A program made the translations under genes and the position numbers. Under the pieces are notes generated by a model. That model saw nothing but the letters and a program-made list of their open reading frames with translations. It was not told where the DNA came from and searched no databases. A DNA stretch of 64,000 bases. Origin: Hymenobacter psoromatis (GTDB lineage Bacteria; Bacteroidota; Bacteroidia; Cytophagales; Hymenobacteraceae). Position 1 is the stretch's first letter. Each line of letters begins with the position of its first letter. This document shows, piece by piece, positions 46,554 to 55,472 of the stretch. The stretch covers positions 1,364,001 through 1,428,000 of the forward strand of contig NZ_JAIFAG010000001.1 in assembly GCF_020012125.1 (NCBI RefSeq), written 5' to 3'.

Positions 46554-47099
46554 CTACTTAGCCGCCGGTTTGCCGTTGTATTTCGTGGTGGAGGTTTTCG
46601 GGCTGCTTTGCTGCTTGAGGTAGGCGGTGAGCAGAAACTCAGAACTGGTTTGGTCCGATAGCTCTTTGGAGTAATAGATGGGGTAGCGCACGTTCTTGCC
46701 GGTGTCGCCGTTTTCGCGCAGGTTGAGCACCAGCCCGCCGCCGTCAAGTAAGTTGAACACGAGGCCCCAGGGCTTGCCATCGAGCTGGATGGAATACGAA
46801 TTGTCTATCGTGCCAGCCCGGCGCGACACATCCTGCACGCTGGTCAGGAAAATGCGTTGGTTCCAGGGGTGGTCCAGGTCGGCAATTTCCACCAGGGCTT
46901 GCTTGTTTTCGCGTTTGCCGTAGCGCACCACGGTCACGGTCAGTTTTTTGTCGTCGCGGTATACCTCGGCTAACGGATTCACTTCCGGGCGGGCTTGGGC
47001 CGTGGCTTTGGGCTGTTGCGCGAGGGACACGGCCGGCACCGTCAGGCTGGCCGCAAAAACAAGAGTTAAAGCGGCGCACAATGAAGTATTTTTCAGCAT
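46554..47099 (-). CDS. Secreted hypothetical protein
   Basis: 181 residues from ATG 47099 with a signal peptide (MLKNTSLCAALTLVFAASLT, cut near SLAQQ). The mature part contains VYRDDKKLTVTVVRYGKREN, LVEIADLDHPWNQRIFLTSV, and WGLVFNLLDGGGLVLNLREN. No family recognised; beta-rich and soluble. It is divergent from the next gene with a 240-base gap. Confidence 0.6.
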   Translation of the reverse strand: MLKNTSLCAALTLVFAASLTVPAVSLAQQPKATAQARPEVNPLAEVYRDDKKLTVTVVRYGKRENKQALVEIADLDHPWNQRIFLTSVQDVSRRAGTIDNSYSIQLDGKPWGLVFNLLDGGGLVLNLRENGDTGKNVRYPIYYSKELSDQTSSEFLLTAYLKQQSSPKTSTTKYNGKPAAK

Positions 47100-47340
47100 G
47101 TTATGAAGGTGTTTTAGGTTGGGAAGGGAAAGAAACGGAACAGGAAATGACAATTGAAACTTGCCATTAACCCAAAATATCTCCTGAGTTGGCAACCCGG
47201 CAAGTAGTCTACGTAAAGTCAGTGCCGCACAGTTATTTAAACTCAGCCGCAGGGCCCGCCGAAACGGAACTTTGCCCCCGCCCACCCGTATGACGGGCCT
47301 AACTAATCACCTCCTTTCACATCTCTTTCAACCCAAGCCC

Positions 47341-47937
47341 ATGCTGTTTTCTATTCCCACCCGCTGCCGGATTGCCGCCCTGGCGGCCTGCTGCTGCCTG
47401 GCTACTGCGGCGGCCCACGCCCAGGGCAAAGTCGCCGATGCTCCCCCCTCCGGCGGCCACACCACGGCCAACGAGCAGGCCTACGCCCGCGCCGTGATGG
47501 CCGATGCTGCCCAGCCCAGCAAGGACGACGCCGAGCACGCCAACTCGCAGTATTACCGGCGGTTGCGCTACGAGTACAAAATGCCTGTGAAGTTCACCTG
47601 GACCGAGGCCGCCGCGCAACAACTGACCGAAAAGCGCGACCTGGAGCTGTGGCAGGTGATTGAGTTTATCAGCACCGACCTGGTGCGTTCGTTGAGCGGC
47701 AGCCGGGCCGAATATTACACGGCCCCGGTGAGTAAAATCAAAGAAATTCATTTCACCACCACTGCCCAGGAGCCTACCCCGGCCCAGATGGGGGCCCAGC
47801 ACGGCTGGTTCTACTCCTGGAACAAGGCCACCGGCGTGCTGACGATGGCCATGAGCACGAGCACGAAATCACCTTCCCCCACCAGCGAGGATTCCGACCG
47901 CAACACGTCGAACTGGGTGTTAGCTAACGTGAAATAA
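47341..47937 (+). CDS. Secreted hypothetical protein
   Basis: 198 residues from ATG 47341 with a signal peptide (MLFSIPTRCRIAALAACCCL, cut near AAAHAQ). The mature part has QYYRRLRYEYKMPVKFTWTE and KRDLELWQVIEFISTDLVRS, then IKEIHFTTTAQEPTP. No family recognised. The next gene starts 37 bases after its stop in the same direction. Confidence 0.55.
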   Translation: MLFSIPTRCRIAALAACCCLATAAAHAQGKVADAPPSGGHTTANEQAYARAVMADAAQPSKDDAEHANSQYYRRLRYEYKMPVKFTWTEAAAQQLTEKRDLELWQVIEFISTDLVRSLSGSRAEYYTAPVSKIKEIHFTTTAQEPTPAQMGAQHGWFYSWNKATGVLTMAMSTSTKSPSPTSEDSDRNTSNWVLANVK

Positions 47938-47973
47938 CCGCGTTAGCCAAGGTGCGCGCCCTTTTTGTTCCGT

Positions 47974-48816
47974 ATGCCCGCTCCTGCTGCCTCCTTCTCT
48001 CGCGGCCCGCTGCTTTGGGTGGGGCTGCTGCTAATGTGCGTGGGGGTGGCCCTCACGGCCTTGCTGTATTTTCTATTTCTTGTCAGCGTGCCCATTTTTT
48101 TGCTGGGGCTCGTGCTGGTCCTGCGGTCCGGGCAACCGCTGTGGTGCCAGGCCCTGGCCGTGCTGTTTCCGTTTTTAGCCGCCGTCGCCCTCGCGATGAG
48201 CGTGTGGGAGCTGGGCCCGCGCGAGCAGCCCACCACCTTTCTCATTCCGGCGGGGTTTGAGGGCCCCATCCTGCTAATCAGGAACGAGCAATGTGCGCCG
48301 CCGCCCCGGCGGGAAAACGGCCGGGTGGTTTACCGCGTGCCCGCCAACGGCCTGCTCATTACGCGCGACACCGTGCCCAACCGCGACAACCCGTATTACA
48401 ACTGGCCCAACAAAGGGTATTACCAACTGCCCGACAACCGGTATTATGTAGTTGACCGCCAGGGCCACCGCTTGCGCGAGCTGACGGAATTGCACGGGGC
48501 CCGAACATTAGGCGATAATCCCAAGACCTCCACTTCTCTGTTTGGCGAGAACCGTGACGAGCTAGCCGCGTTTTACGAAACCCCGCTGGAGTCGGAGCCC
48601 GATTCCTCCGGGATAGGCTTCGTGTTTCAGTACATCACCATCGCCACCCAGAACCGCCACGACAGCCTCTACAACGCCCACTCGCTGCTACGCCTGCGGG
48701 CGTTGGCCGATAGCCTGCTACCCCGCTGCCGGGTGCGCAGCGGGCAGCCGCCGCAGGGCCTCTGGAAACCCAAGCCTAACCCGTTTGACGTGCCGTTCGA
48801 TTCAACCGCGAAGTAA
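47974..48816 (+). CDS. Membrane-anchored protein resembling DUF6843
   Basis: 280 residues from ATG 47974. Two N-terminal helices (LLWVGLLLMCVGVALTALLY and SVPIFLLGLVLVL, then ALAVLFPFLAAVALAM) are followed by a soluble part beginning FLIPAGFEGPILLIRNEQC. The I-P-x-G-F-x-G-P pattern is what I recall for DUF6843, a family of unknown function. It continues VYRVPANGLLITRDTVPNRD and ends with VPFDSTAK. Likely anchored in the inner membrane with the soluble domain outside. Confidence 0.55.
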   Translation: MPAPAASFSRGPLLWVGLLLMCVGVALTALLYFLFLVSVPIFLLGLVLVLRSGQPLWCQALAVLFPFLAAVALAMSVWELGPREQPTTFLIPAGFEGPILLIRNEQCAPPPRRENGRVVYRVPANGLLITRDTVPNRDNPYYNWPNKGYYQLPDNRYYVVDRQGHRLRELTELHGARTLGDNPKTSTSLFGENRDELAAFYETPLESEPDSSGIGFVFQYITIATQNRHDSLYNAHSLLRLRALADSLLPRCRVRSGQPPQGLWKPKPNPFDVPFDSTAK

Positions 48817-49049
48817 GGCCGTCCCGTAGCGCAGTAGAAAAAGGTAGTTGCTAAAAGCTTAAAAATAAGCATTTTGCCCAGGTAACAGGCGGGGAAGCGC
48901 AGGCGCAATCAACGGCGGGGCCCGCCGTTGGCCAGCCGGGGCGTGCGGGGCGGCTGGCGTCCGGGTTGGTAGTGGTCTGGTCGGGCTGGCAACTGGCTGG
49001 TTTCAGGGGTGAAAGCGGGCTTAGGATTAATCTCGTGGTAGAAAAATAC

Positions 49050-49625
49050 TTATCGAGCAGGCGGAGGCTGGTGGCGAAGCGTGGCAAAAACGGCCAGCAG
49101 CTGGCGCAAACCCGCCGCCGATTTGGCTTCGCCGAACGCGTTGGCCCGTGCATCCCAGCCCCGGCCGCTGTGGCTGTCGAAGACGCTGTTGACGGTGTAG
49201 CCCGTGGCGCAGCGGTGAACGGTGAACGCGGCCGGATGGCCCTGCCACTTGACCACTACCCGGCGGGTGCGGCAGCCCCCCGTGGTATCGGTCGCGTCGC
49301 CCTGCGGGTAGCCGCCCAGGTAGAGCCCACCCGTGAAATCGGCGCGCACGGTCGTATCGGCTGGTGCAAAGTAATGCACCAGAAAATCGGGCCCCTCCGT
49401 GGTTTTAAGGGCGAACCCCGGCGGCAGAGCGAGGTAGAAATCCGTTTTACCCAGCCGGTGCGCTACTGGGAGCGTGCCACGGGCGGCCCCCGGTAGCGCA
49501 CCGGGGCCCTGGGTGGGCGTTGCGGCGACAGCAGAGGGCGGCTTGTTTTGTTGGCAGGCCACCAGGCCCAGCGCGGAACCCCCTAGCAGCGCGGCCCACC
49601 CGAGGTAAAACCAGTTTTTCAGCAT
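49050..49625 (-). CDS. Lipoprotein, unknown function
   Basis: 191 residues from ATG 49625 with a lipobox (MLKNWFYLGWAALLGGSALG, then LVACQQ, Cys near 24). The mature part reads DFYLALPPGFALKTTEGPDF, LVHYFAPADTTVRADFTGGL, KWQGHPAAFTVHRCATGYTV. The conserved-looking LPPGFALKTTEGPDFLVHYF suggests a small ligand-binding beta domain. No family recognised. Its upstream region carries three copies of a 12-base repeat (49749-49802). Confidence 0.55.
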   Translation of the reverse strand: MLKNWFYLGWAALLGGSALGLVACQQNKPPSAVAATPTQGPGALPGAARGTLPVAHRLGKTDFYLALPPGFALKTTEGPDFLVHYFAPADTTVRADFTGGLYLGGYPQGDATDTTGGCRTRRVVVKWQGHPAAFTVHRCATGYTVNSVFDSHSGRGWDARANAFGEAKSAAGLRQLLAVFATLRHQPPPAR

Positions 49626-49748
49626 AATCGGAGAGTTTGAATACGGGGAGGCTACTCGCCCAACGGTTCGTCGCGCTGCTGCCAGAAACAGGCCGCGTGC
49701 TGACGGAACGCGGCCGGGACAGTTGGTAGGTATTTCAGGAATGAGACG

Positions 49749-49802
49749 AAAATACTTGCCAATTCTTGGTAAGTATTTTATATGTGAGCGAAAATACTTA
49801 CC
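49749..49802. repeat. Three copies of a 12-base AAAATACTTACC word
   Basis: AAAATACTTGCC (49749-49760), its near-complement GGTAAGTATTTT (49768-49779) and AAAATACTTACC (49791-49802) lie within 54 bases. The first two form a hairpin; the third overlaps the stop of the next upstream gene. Located before a minus-strand lipoprotein gene, they could be an operator array. Confidence 0.6.
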
Positions 49803-50325
49803 GTGCTTTGGCCACCCGCTGGCCCCGGTGGTCGATGTAGTACCAGTCGGCGCAGTTCCACCACGAGTGCTCGCCGTCGGTGCCGAGGTGGCAGCGGCGG
49901 CCCACCTGTGCCCGGCCGCTGTCGAAGGGAAAGGCGGCCTCGTAGCGCGGGGGCAGCACCACGCGGCCGGTGGCAGTGTCAGCATAGCCCACCAGGCCCG
50001 CCGGGTTCACAATGCGCATCAGGCCCTCCTGCGGATAGTCGGGGCCGTTATCATAAATAAATGCGTGGAACAGCACTTCTTCTCGCCGGTTGATGCCCAC
50101 CCAGCCCACGCCGGGCTTCAGCACCAGCGCCAGCCGGTCGAACCGCTCGGTCTGGCACATGGGGTAGCGGCCGAAAGGAATAACGGTGTCGCCGCTGGCC
50201 GCCACGTAGGCGCAGGCATCGTCCGACTGGCGCACCACCAGGCGCAGCGGCCGCCGGTCAGCCGCTGAATCACAGGCCGCCAGCAGGCCGCCGGCGAACA
50301 CCAGGCAGATGAATTTGCTGCGCAT
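49798..50325 (-). CDS. WG-repeat-like lipoprotein
   Basis: 175 residues from ATG 50325 with a lipobox (MRSKFICLVFAGGLLAACDS, Cys18). The mature part has strands resembling WG repeats: VIPFGRYPMCQTERFDRLAL, GWVGINRREEVLFHAFIYDN, GLVGYADTATGRVVLPPRYE and AFPFDSGRAQV. WG-repeat proteins are beta-rich and mostly of unknown function. A minus-strand hypothetical membrane protein lies about 40 bases upstream. Confidence 0.65.
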   Translation of the reverse strand: MRSKFICLVFAGGLLAACDSAADRRPLRLVVRQSDDACAYVAASGDTVIPFGRYPMCQTERFDRLALVLKPGVGWVGINRREEVLFHAFIYDNGPDYPQEGLMRIVNPAGLVGYADTATGRVVLPPRYEAAFPFDSGRAQVGRRCHLGTDGEHSWWNCADWYYIDHRGQRVAKAR

Positions 50326-50367
50326 AGTTTGCCTATACGGGGCGCTGGCGGGCATGGGAGTCAGTCG

Positions 50368-50676
50368 TTAGTTTTCCAACAGCCACAAGAGTAAGAACGG
50401 TAATGCTACTACCCCGGTTAGGCCCAGGTAAAAGCGCCCATGCTCCCGGTGCCACCAGGCGCTGCCGAGCAGCCCCAGCGCCAGCGCCCCGGCGAAAAAC
50501 AGCTGGCCCATCAGGAGCCAACCCAGCCCGTCGCCCAGGCCGCCCGGTGCGGGCTGCGCCCGGTAAGCGGCCGCTTCGGCCACGTACTGGGCCCAGCGCA
50601 GCAGGTACAGCAGCACCACGGCCAGCGCCAGCCAATGGCGGCGCAGATGCAGGTGCACGGGAAAAATGGAAGGCAT
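50368..50676 (-). CDS. Small membrane protein, unknown function
   Basis: 102 residues with three hydrophobic helices: LALAVVLLYLLRWAQYVA, GWLLMGQLFFAGALALGLLG and FYLGLTGVVALPFLLLWLLE. No family recognised. Placed between two small lipoprotein genes on the same strand with 23- and 43-base gaps, it probably shares their transcript. Confidence 0.5.
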   Translation of the reverse strand: MPSIFPVHLHLRRHWLALAVVLLYLLRWAQYVAEAAAYRAQPAPGGLGDGLGWLLMGQLFFAGALALGLLGSAWWHREHGRFYLGLTGVVALPFLLLWLLEN

Positions 50677-50698
50677 TTCGTAAGAAAACTAAGCTTGG

Positions 50699-51205
50699 CT
50701 AATACAATGGCCGAAGCCGGGGTAGTCGCACCACCAGCCCGTGGCGCAATACTAAAAACCGGGCACTGTCGCGCACGAGCCGCCCGGTGGCCGTGCGCCA
50801 CTGCCAGGTGTGGGCCACCTGCGCACCCAGGCGGGTGGTGTCGTAGGCCATCGCAACGGTGTTGAGCCGGATGGCATCGAGGTTGAGGCTGTCCTGAACG
50901 TGGTATACGCTGTCCTTGTAGTGCTGGCTCAGCGTGGCCCCCCGCTCGGCATAGATGCGCTGCCACCAGGTACGGAGCGAGTCTTCGTGGTCGCGGTGGC
51001 GCAGAATAGTGAGCGAGTCAGCATCTACTTGCCGCCAATGGCGCACGGGACCCCAGCGCAGCGGCTGGTAGCTGGCGGGGGCGGCGCTGTGCTGGCGTAG
51101 GTAAGTCCCCACCGCTTCCCGCAGAGCGGCGGGGGGGGTAGGGGAGTGGCAGCCGGCCGTCAGCAGCCCGGCCAGGAGCAGATAGGAGGGGTAGGCGGTC
51201 CGCAT
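50699..51205 (-). CDS. Lipoprotein, unknown function
   Basis: 168 residues with a lipobox (MRTAYPSYLLLAGLLTAGCH, Cys19). The mature part is rich in Arg, Asp and Trp: RWGPVRHWRQVDADSLTILR, RTWWQRIYAERGATLSQHYK, VAHTWQWRTATGRLVRDSAR. No family recognised. It heads a run of three minus-strand genes. Confidence 0.55.
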   Translation of the reverse strand: MRTAYPSYLLLAGLLTAGCHSPTPPAALREAVGTYLRQHSAAPASYQPLRWGPVRHWRQVDADSLTILRHRDHEDSLRTWWQRIYAERGATLSQHYKDSVYHVQDSLNLDAIRLNTVAMAYDTTRLGAQVAHTWQWRTATGRLVRDSARFLVLRHGLVVRLPRLRPLY

Positions 51206-51477
51206 GAGGTAGTAGGCGGGTAAGTTAGCATCGGGTTGTGCAAGTGGGCTTTACGCAGGACTTACGCACCGGCCGAAATTTCAGCCTTTGGGAAGCAAAC
51301 TACTGGCAATACGTGCCGGAGACGGGTGGCATTGTTCGTTTTGAAAAAGGCGCTGTTGGTTAATTAATCCGCCAATGCAGCGCGTATAATGCCGCTTGCG
51401 AAAGCGCCCGAAGCCGACCGACCCCCCACGCGGCTACCGGCCGTTCCCTACCCCCCGGTTTGCCGTACTATTGGGTC

Positions 51478-52665
51478 ATGGCCAAAACCATCCGCCCCCT
51501 GCGCTGCCCCACCTGCGGCAGCCCCAACAAGACGACGCTCGGCCCCGACCTGTTTCGCTGCGCCGCCTGCCAGACCGAGTACTACCTCGACACGGACGAC
51601 GTGACCGTGACTGTGCGTCACCAGCTGCCCCCGCCCGCGCCGGCCCCCGCGCCGCGCCCGGCCCGCGCGCTGGCCGCTGGGGCATTGTTAGTGCTGTTGG
51701 CCATTGGGGCGGCGCTGTGGCTGGGACTGCGGGGGCGGGGGTCCGGCGCGGGCCCCACGTCGGCCATTCCGGTGATGCAGCCGATTTTTTACCTCGCCGA
51801 ATACCTCTACGCCGATGCCCGGCAGCAGCCCGTGTACGTTACCCTGCGCACCGAGGCCCCGCGCTGGGGTTCCGACTCGCTCACCATCTACGCCGACTTT
51901 TTCGACCCGCGCACCGGCCAGCGCCGCCACGAGCAGGTGCTGGAGCCGCTGGGCCACCGCCTCGACGACCACACCTACGAGTGGCACACCTTCGCCAACG
52001 GGCAGGTGTACCTGCTGGGCCACCAGCGCCTGTACCGCCTCGACCGCCGCGCCGACCAGCTGCTGGACGTCACCAACACCCTGCTGGCCAACTACGCCCC
52101 CGCCAGCAGCGGCACGGCCCAGGTGGATTTCGATATTTCGCACGACGCCCTGCGCATCCTCACCAACGACGGGCACACCTGCTACTACCTGCCCGCCACG
52201 GGCCAGGTATTTGCCGATGGCGAGGCCTTTTATGAGGCAGCTAAGGCGAGCCAGCCCCGGCGCTACTTTTTGCTGGAGCGGCCCTCCGGCCCCGGCCTCG
52301 GCGACGCCCCGTACCAGCTGCTGCGCTACCCCGCCGCCGGGGCCCCGCCGCTCGACCTCACCAACGGCCGCCGTTTTTTTGAGCCGCGCATGCTGTACCA
52401 GGCCGCCGATGCGCTGCTCATCGCGGCGGCCCCCACGGCCAAGGCCGACGGCCCGCACCTGGTGCAGCGGCTCGACGCGGCCACCGGCCGGGTGCTGTGG
52501 AGCCGCCCGGCCAGCCCCTACGATTTTCAGGAGGCCGTGCGCACCCCCGACGGCTTTGCCCTGCGCTACCGCAGCGGCCCCGCCCTGGACTACGTGCACG
52601 GCGTGGTGCTGCTGGCGGCCGACGGCCGGGAGCTGCGCGATTTCCAGCGCAAACGCCTGGAATAA
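51478..52665 (+). CDS. Membrane-anchored zinc-ribbon protein, paralogue 1
   Basis: 395 residues from ATG 51478. A four-Cys zinc ribbon opens the protein (RCPTCGSPNK, then RCAACQTEYYLDTDD). A Pro/Ala linker and one membrane helix (LAAGALLVLLAIGAALWLGL) follow, then an exported domain of about 300 residues that appears to be a beta-propeller (QVYLLGHQRLYRLDRRADQL, ALRILTNDGHTCYYLPA, ALDYVHGVVLLAADG). The next gene has the same layout and a closely similar ribbon (MAKTIRPLRC versus MAKQIKAIAC). A sensor or signal-relay role is possible but not shown. Confidence 0.65.
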   Translation: MAKTIRPLRCPTCGSPNKTTLGPDLFRCAACQTEYYLDTDDVTVTVRHQLPPPAPAPAPRPARALAAGALLVLLAIGAALWLGLRGRGSGAGPTSAIPVMQPIFYLAEYLYADARQQPVYVTLRTEAPRWGSDSLTIYADFFDPRTGQRRHEQVLEPLGHRLDDHTYEWHTFANGQVYLLGHQRLYRLDRRADQLLDVTNTLLANYAPASSGTAQVDFDISHDALRILTNDGHTCYYLPATGQVFADGEAFYEAAKASQPRRYFLLERPSGPGLGDAPYQLLRYPAAGAPPLDLTNGRRFFEPRMLYQAADALLIAAAPTAKADGPHLVQRLDAATGRVLWSRPASPYDFQEAVRTPDGFALRYRSGPALDYVHGVVLLAADGRELRDFQRKRLE

Positions 52666-52849
52666 GCTGCGCTTGGGGCCCGCATGCTACCAGCGCTGTG
52701 CCCGCCCCAAGCGGGGGTAGGGGCGGCTCGACAGTAGTGGGCTGCAAAGAGTTGGCTGGTATACCGGGCGGGCGTCCCCAACTTCCGCACTGCCGGGCGC
52801 GTATGCCCCGCAGGCCCCAGGCGCGCAACGGCGCTGGCAGAGTCCCGGC

Positions 52850-54181
52850 ATGGCGAAGCAAATCAAAGCAATTGCATGCCCCAAGTGCGGCAGCACGCAG
52901 AAAACGGTCATTCGGCCCGATACTTTTCGCTGCGACAACTGCGGCACGGAGTATTACCTCGACAACGACGACATCACCATCAACATCCGGCAGGTGCCGG
53001 ACCCGGTACCCCGGCCGGTGCCGGTGCCGGCCAGCCGGCTGCCTATTGTCCGGCTGCTGGTCGGGCTGGGAATGGGGAGCCTCGTGCTGCTGTTCGTCCT
53101 CGTGCATTTTATGGAGGGAAAGCCCACGCAAAGCGCCGTCACCCTCGTGCCCAGCTACCGGGAGCCCGCCGAGCAGCCCAGCTGGAACAACGCGAACACC
53201 GCGCTGCTATCCGGTGCCAACGGGCAGCCAGTGCTGGTGGTAGCCGGGAGCCGGGGCAGCTTCCGGCACCAGCAGTTTGCGCCCACCGTGGGCTTCTACA
53301 ACGCCCGCACCGGGGCAGTGCAGCAGCTCATCGCCCTGCCCGGCAAGGCCCCGGCCACCGCCGCCGAGGTAAAGCTCAAGCAGCTTTCGGACGGGACGCT
53401 GTACGGGTTTTGCGAAAACGCCGCGTACCAGTTAAGCGCCGCCCCGCCCGGCGTGCGCGACATCACGGCCGACTTGCAGGCCAACCAGCCCGCCCTGGCC
53501 AGCGGCGTGGCCACCATCGAGCCCGGCCCCAACGACGACGATGCCCTGCGCGTGTTCACGAATGACGGCCACAACCTCAACCTCTACCCGCTCATCCAGC
53601 GCACCTACACCAACGCCGCGCAGTGGAGCGCCGCCCACGGCTTCGGTACCCTGCGGCCGGGTAGCCCCGCGCGCACGGGCTTTGCCTTCAGCCATGCCTC
53701 GGTGGACTATCCCGAGGAGCCCATTCGGCTGATTACCTACCAGTACCGCGACAACGGCGGCGGGCCCCAGGATGCGCCCCGGTTTCAGTGGCAGGACGAC
53801 TACGGCGGCTTTGGGAGCTTTACCGAGGCCGACCCGCACACGAAGCGCTTCCTCACCGCCAGCGACATGGCCCAGGACCGGGTGCTGTCGCTCCGCGACT
53901 TCACGCCTGGCCGCCACTACTTCAACCCGGATGTGCTTTACAAGGATGCTGACTGCGTGCTGCTTACCTTCCAGGCCACGGCGGCCCCCAACAGCCCGCG
54001 CATCGTGCAGGCGCTGGATGCCCACACGGCCGCCATCCGCTTCAGTACCCCGCTGCCCGCCGAGGCCAGTGCGCCCGACCAGGCCCTGCGCTATCCCGGC
54101 GGCTTCATTATCGGCTCCGGCCGCACCACCTACCCCCTGAGCCCGACCGGCCAGCTCGGCCCGGCCGTTACCGTCAATTAG
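52850..54181 (+). CDS. Membrane-anchored zinc-ribbon protein, paralogue 2
   Basis: 443 residues. The ribbon (ACPKCGSTQK, RCDNCGTEYYLDNDD) is followed by a Pro/Val linker, a helix (RLLVGLGMGSLVLLFVLVHF) and a propeller-like exported domain (YGFCENAAYQLSAAPPGVRD, ALRVFTNDGHNLNLYPLIQR, YPGGFIIGSGRTTYPL). It is a tandem paralogue of the previous gene. Two bases separate its stop from the remnant of an SPFH-type gene, a pairing that suggests a former operon of ribbon and SPFH proteins. Function unknown. Confidence 0.65.
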   Translation: MAKQIKAIACPKCGSTQKTVIRPDTFRCDNCGTEYYLDNDDITINIRQVPDPVPRPVPVPASRLPIVRLLVGLGMGSLVLLFVLVHFMEGKPTQSAVTLVPSYREPAEQPSWNNANTALLSGANGQPVLVVAGSRGSFRHQQFAPTVGFYNARTGAVQQLIALPGKAPATAAEVKLKQLSDGTLYGFCENAAYQLSAAPPGVRDITADLQANQPALASGVATIEPGPNDDDALRVFTNDGHNLNLYPLIQRTYTNAAQWSAAHGFGTLRPGSPARTGFAFSHASVDYPEEPIRLITYQYRDNGGGPQDAPRFQWQDDYGGFGSFTEADPHTKRFLTASDMAQDRVLSLRDFTPGRHYFNPDVLYKDADCVLLTFQATAAPNSPRIVQALDAHTAAIRFSTPLPAEASAPDQALRYPGGFIIGSGRTTYPLSPTGQLGPAVTVN

Positions 54182-54183
54182 TT

Positions 54184-54352
54184 ATGGCCTTCAACTTCTT
54201 TCGCGGCCAGCTGGCCGAAGTCATTCAGTGGGCCGCGCCGCAGTCGGGCGTACTGCTGTGGAAATTTCCTTCTCAAGCAATTGCTCGATGCGAAGGTCAT
54301 CACCGCCGAAGATTTCGAGGCCAAGAAAAAAGCCTGGATTGACAAGTGGTAA
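54184..54352 (+). pseudogene. SPFH-SHOCT protein gene with its middle deleted
   Basis: From ATG 54184 the first ~29 codons read MAFNFFRGQLAEVIQWAAPQ then SGVLLWKFP, the typical opening of an SPFH/virion-core-like protein. In another frame the last 25 codons read LLKQLLDAKVITAEDFEAKK then KAWIDKW and stop at 54350-54352, the typical SHOCT ending. The join lies near 54270 (AAATTTCCTTCTCAAG), and the ~300 codons expected between are absent. So this is a remnant created by one internal deletion. Confidence 0.75.
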
Positions 54353-54371
54353 CGTTTTTTATATCAACACC

Positions 54372-54638
54372 ATGAAACAGCTGTTAGGTAGTGTCATCGG
54401 CGTAGTGACTCTGGCGTTGGCTGGGCTGCTGGTGCTGCGCATCTGGAATATTTCGGTGGTTAGCTCGGCCACGGTGCTGCGAAGCGGGGCCACGCTGGCC
54501 GTGCTGGCGGCCACGCTCGTGGGGCTGCTGATGTTGCGCTTCACGTTCTTTAAAAACCCGGCGGCGGGCTACGACCCGCAGGTGGGCAACCGCGCCCACC
54601 CCCGGCAGCCGGCTAATTTTTCTCAAAAAAAAGACTAA
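54372..54638 (+). CDS. Small membrane protein
   Basis: 88 residues with two helices: MKQLLGSVIGVVTLALAGLL and LRSGATLAVLAATLVGLLML, then a short Pro-rich tail (NPAAGYDPQVGNRAHPRQPA). No family recognised. It starts 19 bases after the SPFH remnant and may have been part of the same operon. Confidence 0.5.
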   Translation: MKQLLGSVIGVVTLALAGLLVLRIWNISVVSSATVLRSGATLAVLAATLVGLLMLRFTFFKNPAAGYDPQVGNRAHPRQPANFSQKKD

Positions 54639-54856
54639 TCGCCGCCCGCCACGCTGGGCCAGAGTGTTCGATTAATATGTTGAATAAGAGTGCCTATTGT
54701 CGTAATTTGGGCAACTGAGTAAACGTAGGCGGCGTGTTTGCCAGCACAACGCAGGCCTGCATTGGTTTTACCGGGCTGGCTGGGGTGAGTTACCGGCCGC
54801 GCGCCGCGCTAACGGCATCCTAGCCCGCTTTTGCGGGGGATAACGAATGCCTGAAT

Positions 54857-55438
54857 ATGAAACTTCTGTACCTCCTCCTGGCCCTGGTTGTTTCGGCCTG
54901 CGGCACTTGCTACCAGTTGCCGCTCTCGGCGGCCGACCGCATCTGGACGGCCGCTTACCCCCATATTGGCCAAACGATTACCTTGCGCAGCAACCGGGAC
55001 CACACCCTGCGCTACACGGTAGCCGAGCGCATTGATTCGTATAACAACCTGGATTGCAACTGGCTGGAAGTCGGCCGGCAGCAGCCCGCGCACTTCCACG
55101 TCACGCTCCGACCAGTACTGCACCCCGAAGGTGGCACCCACGACCTCACGCTGTACGTAGTAAAGTGGGACGAACGGCAGCCCGCTACGCTGGATTTCCG
55201 CGTGGCGGGCCTGGAAGCCCACTTCCACGAGCAGTACGACACCCACCACTTTGCCCTGCTGCCGCAGCCCTGCACCGTGGCCGGGCAAGCCTATCCGCAC
55301 GCCTTTTATTTCGCGGCGGGTCAAAACGCCCTCGACTACGGGGCCGCCAAGTGGCGCAGCTTCTCCTGGGACCCGCAGGTGGGCCTGTTGCGCCTGGAAG
55401 CACCCGACGGCGAAGCCTTTGAACTGGTGCAGGAATAG
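54857..55438 (+). CDS. Lipoprotein, unknown function
   Basis: 193 residues with a type II signal (MKLLYLLLALVVSACGTCYQ, lipobox Cys15). The mature part has DRIWTAAYPHIGQTITLRSN, DCNWLEVGRQQPAHFHVTLR, AHFHEQYDTHHFALLPQPCT and SWDPQVGLLRLEAPDGEAFE. No family recognised; a beta-sandwich is plausible. It is convergent with the next gene. Confidence 0.6.
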   Translation: MKLLYLLLALVVSACGTCYQLPLSAADRIWTAAYPHIGQTITLRSNRDHTLRYTVAERIDSYNNLDCNWLEVGRQQPAHFHVTLRPVLHPEGGTHDLTLYVVKWDERQPATLDFRVAGLEAHFHEQYDTHHFALLPQPCTVAGQAYPHAFYFAAGQNALDYGAAKWRSFSWDPQVGLLRLEAPDGEAFELVQE

Positions 55439-55472
55439 CAGCATCGGACCCCGCGAACAGCAGGGCCCCCGC

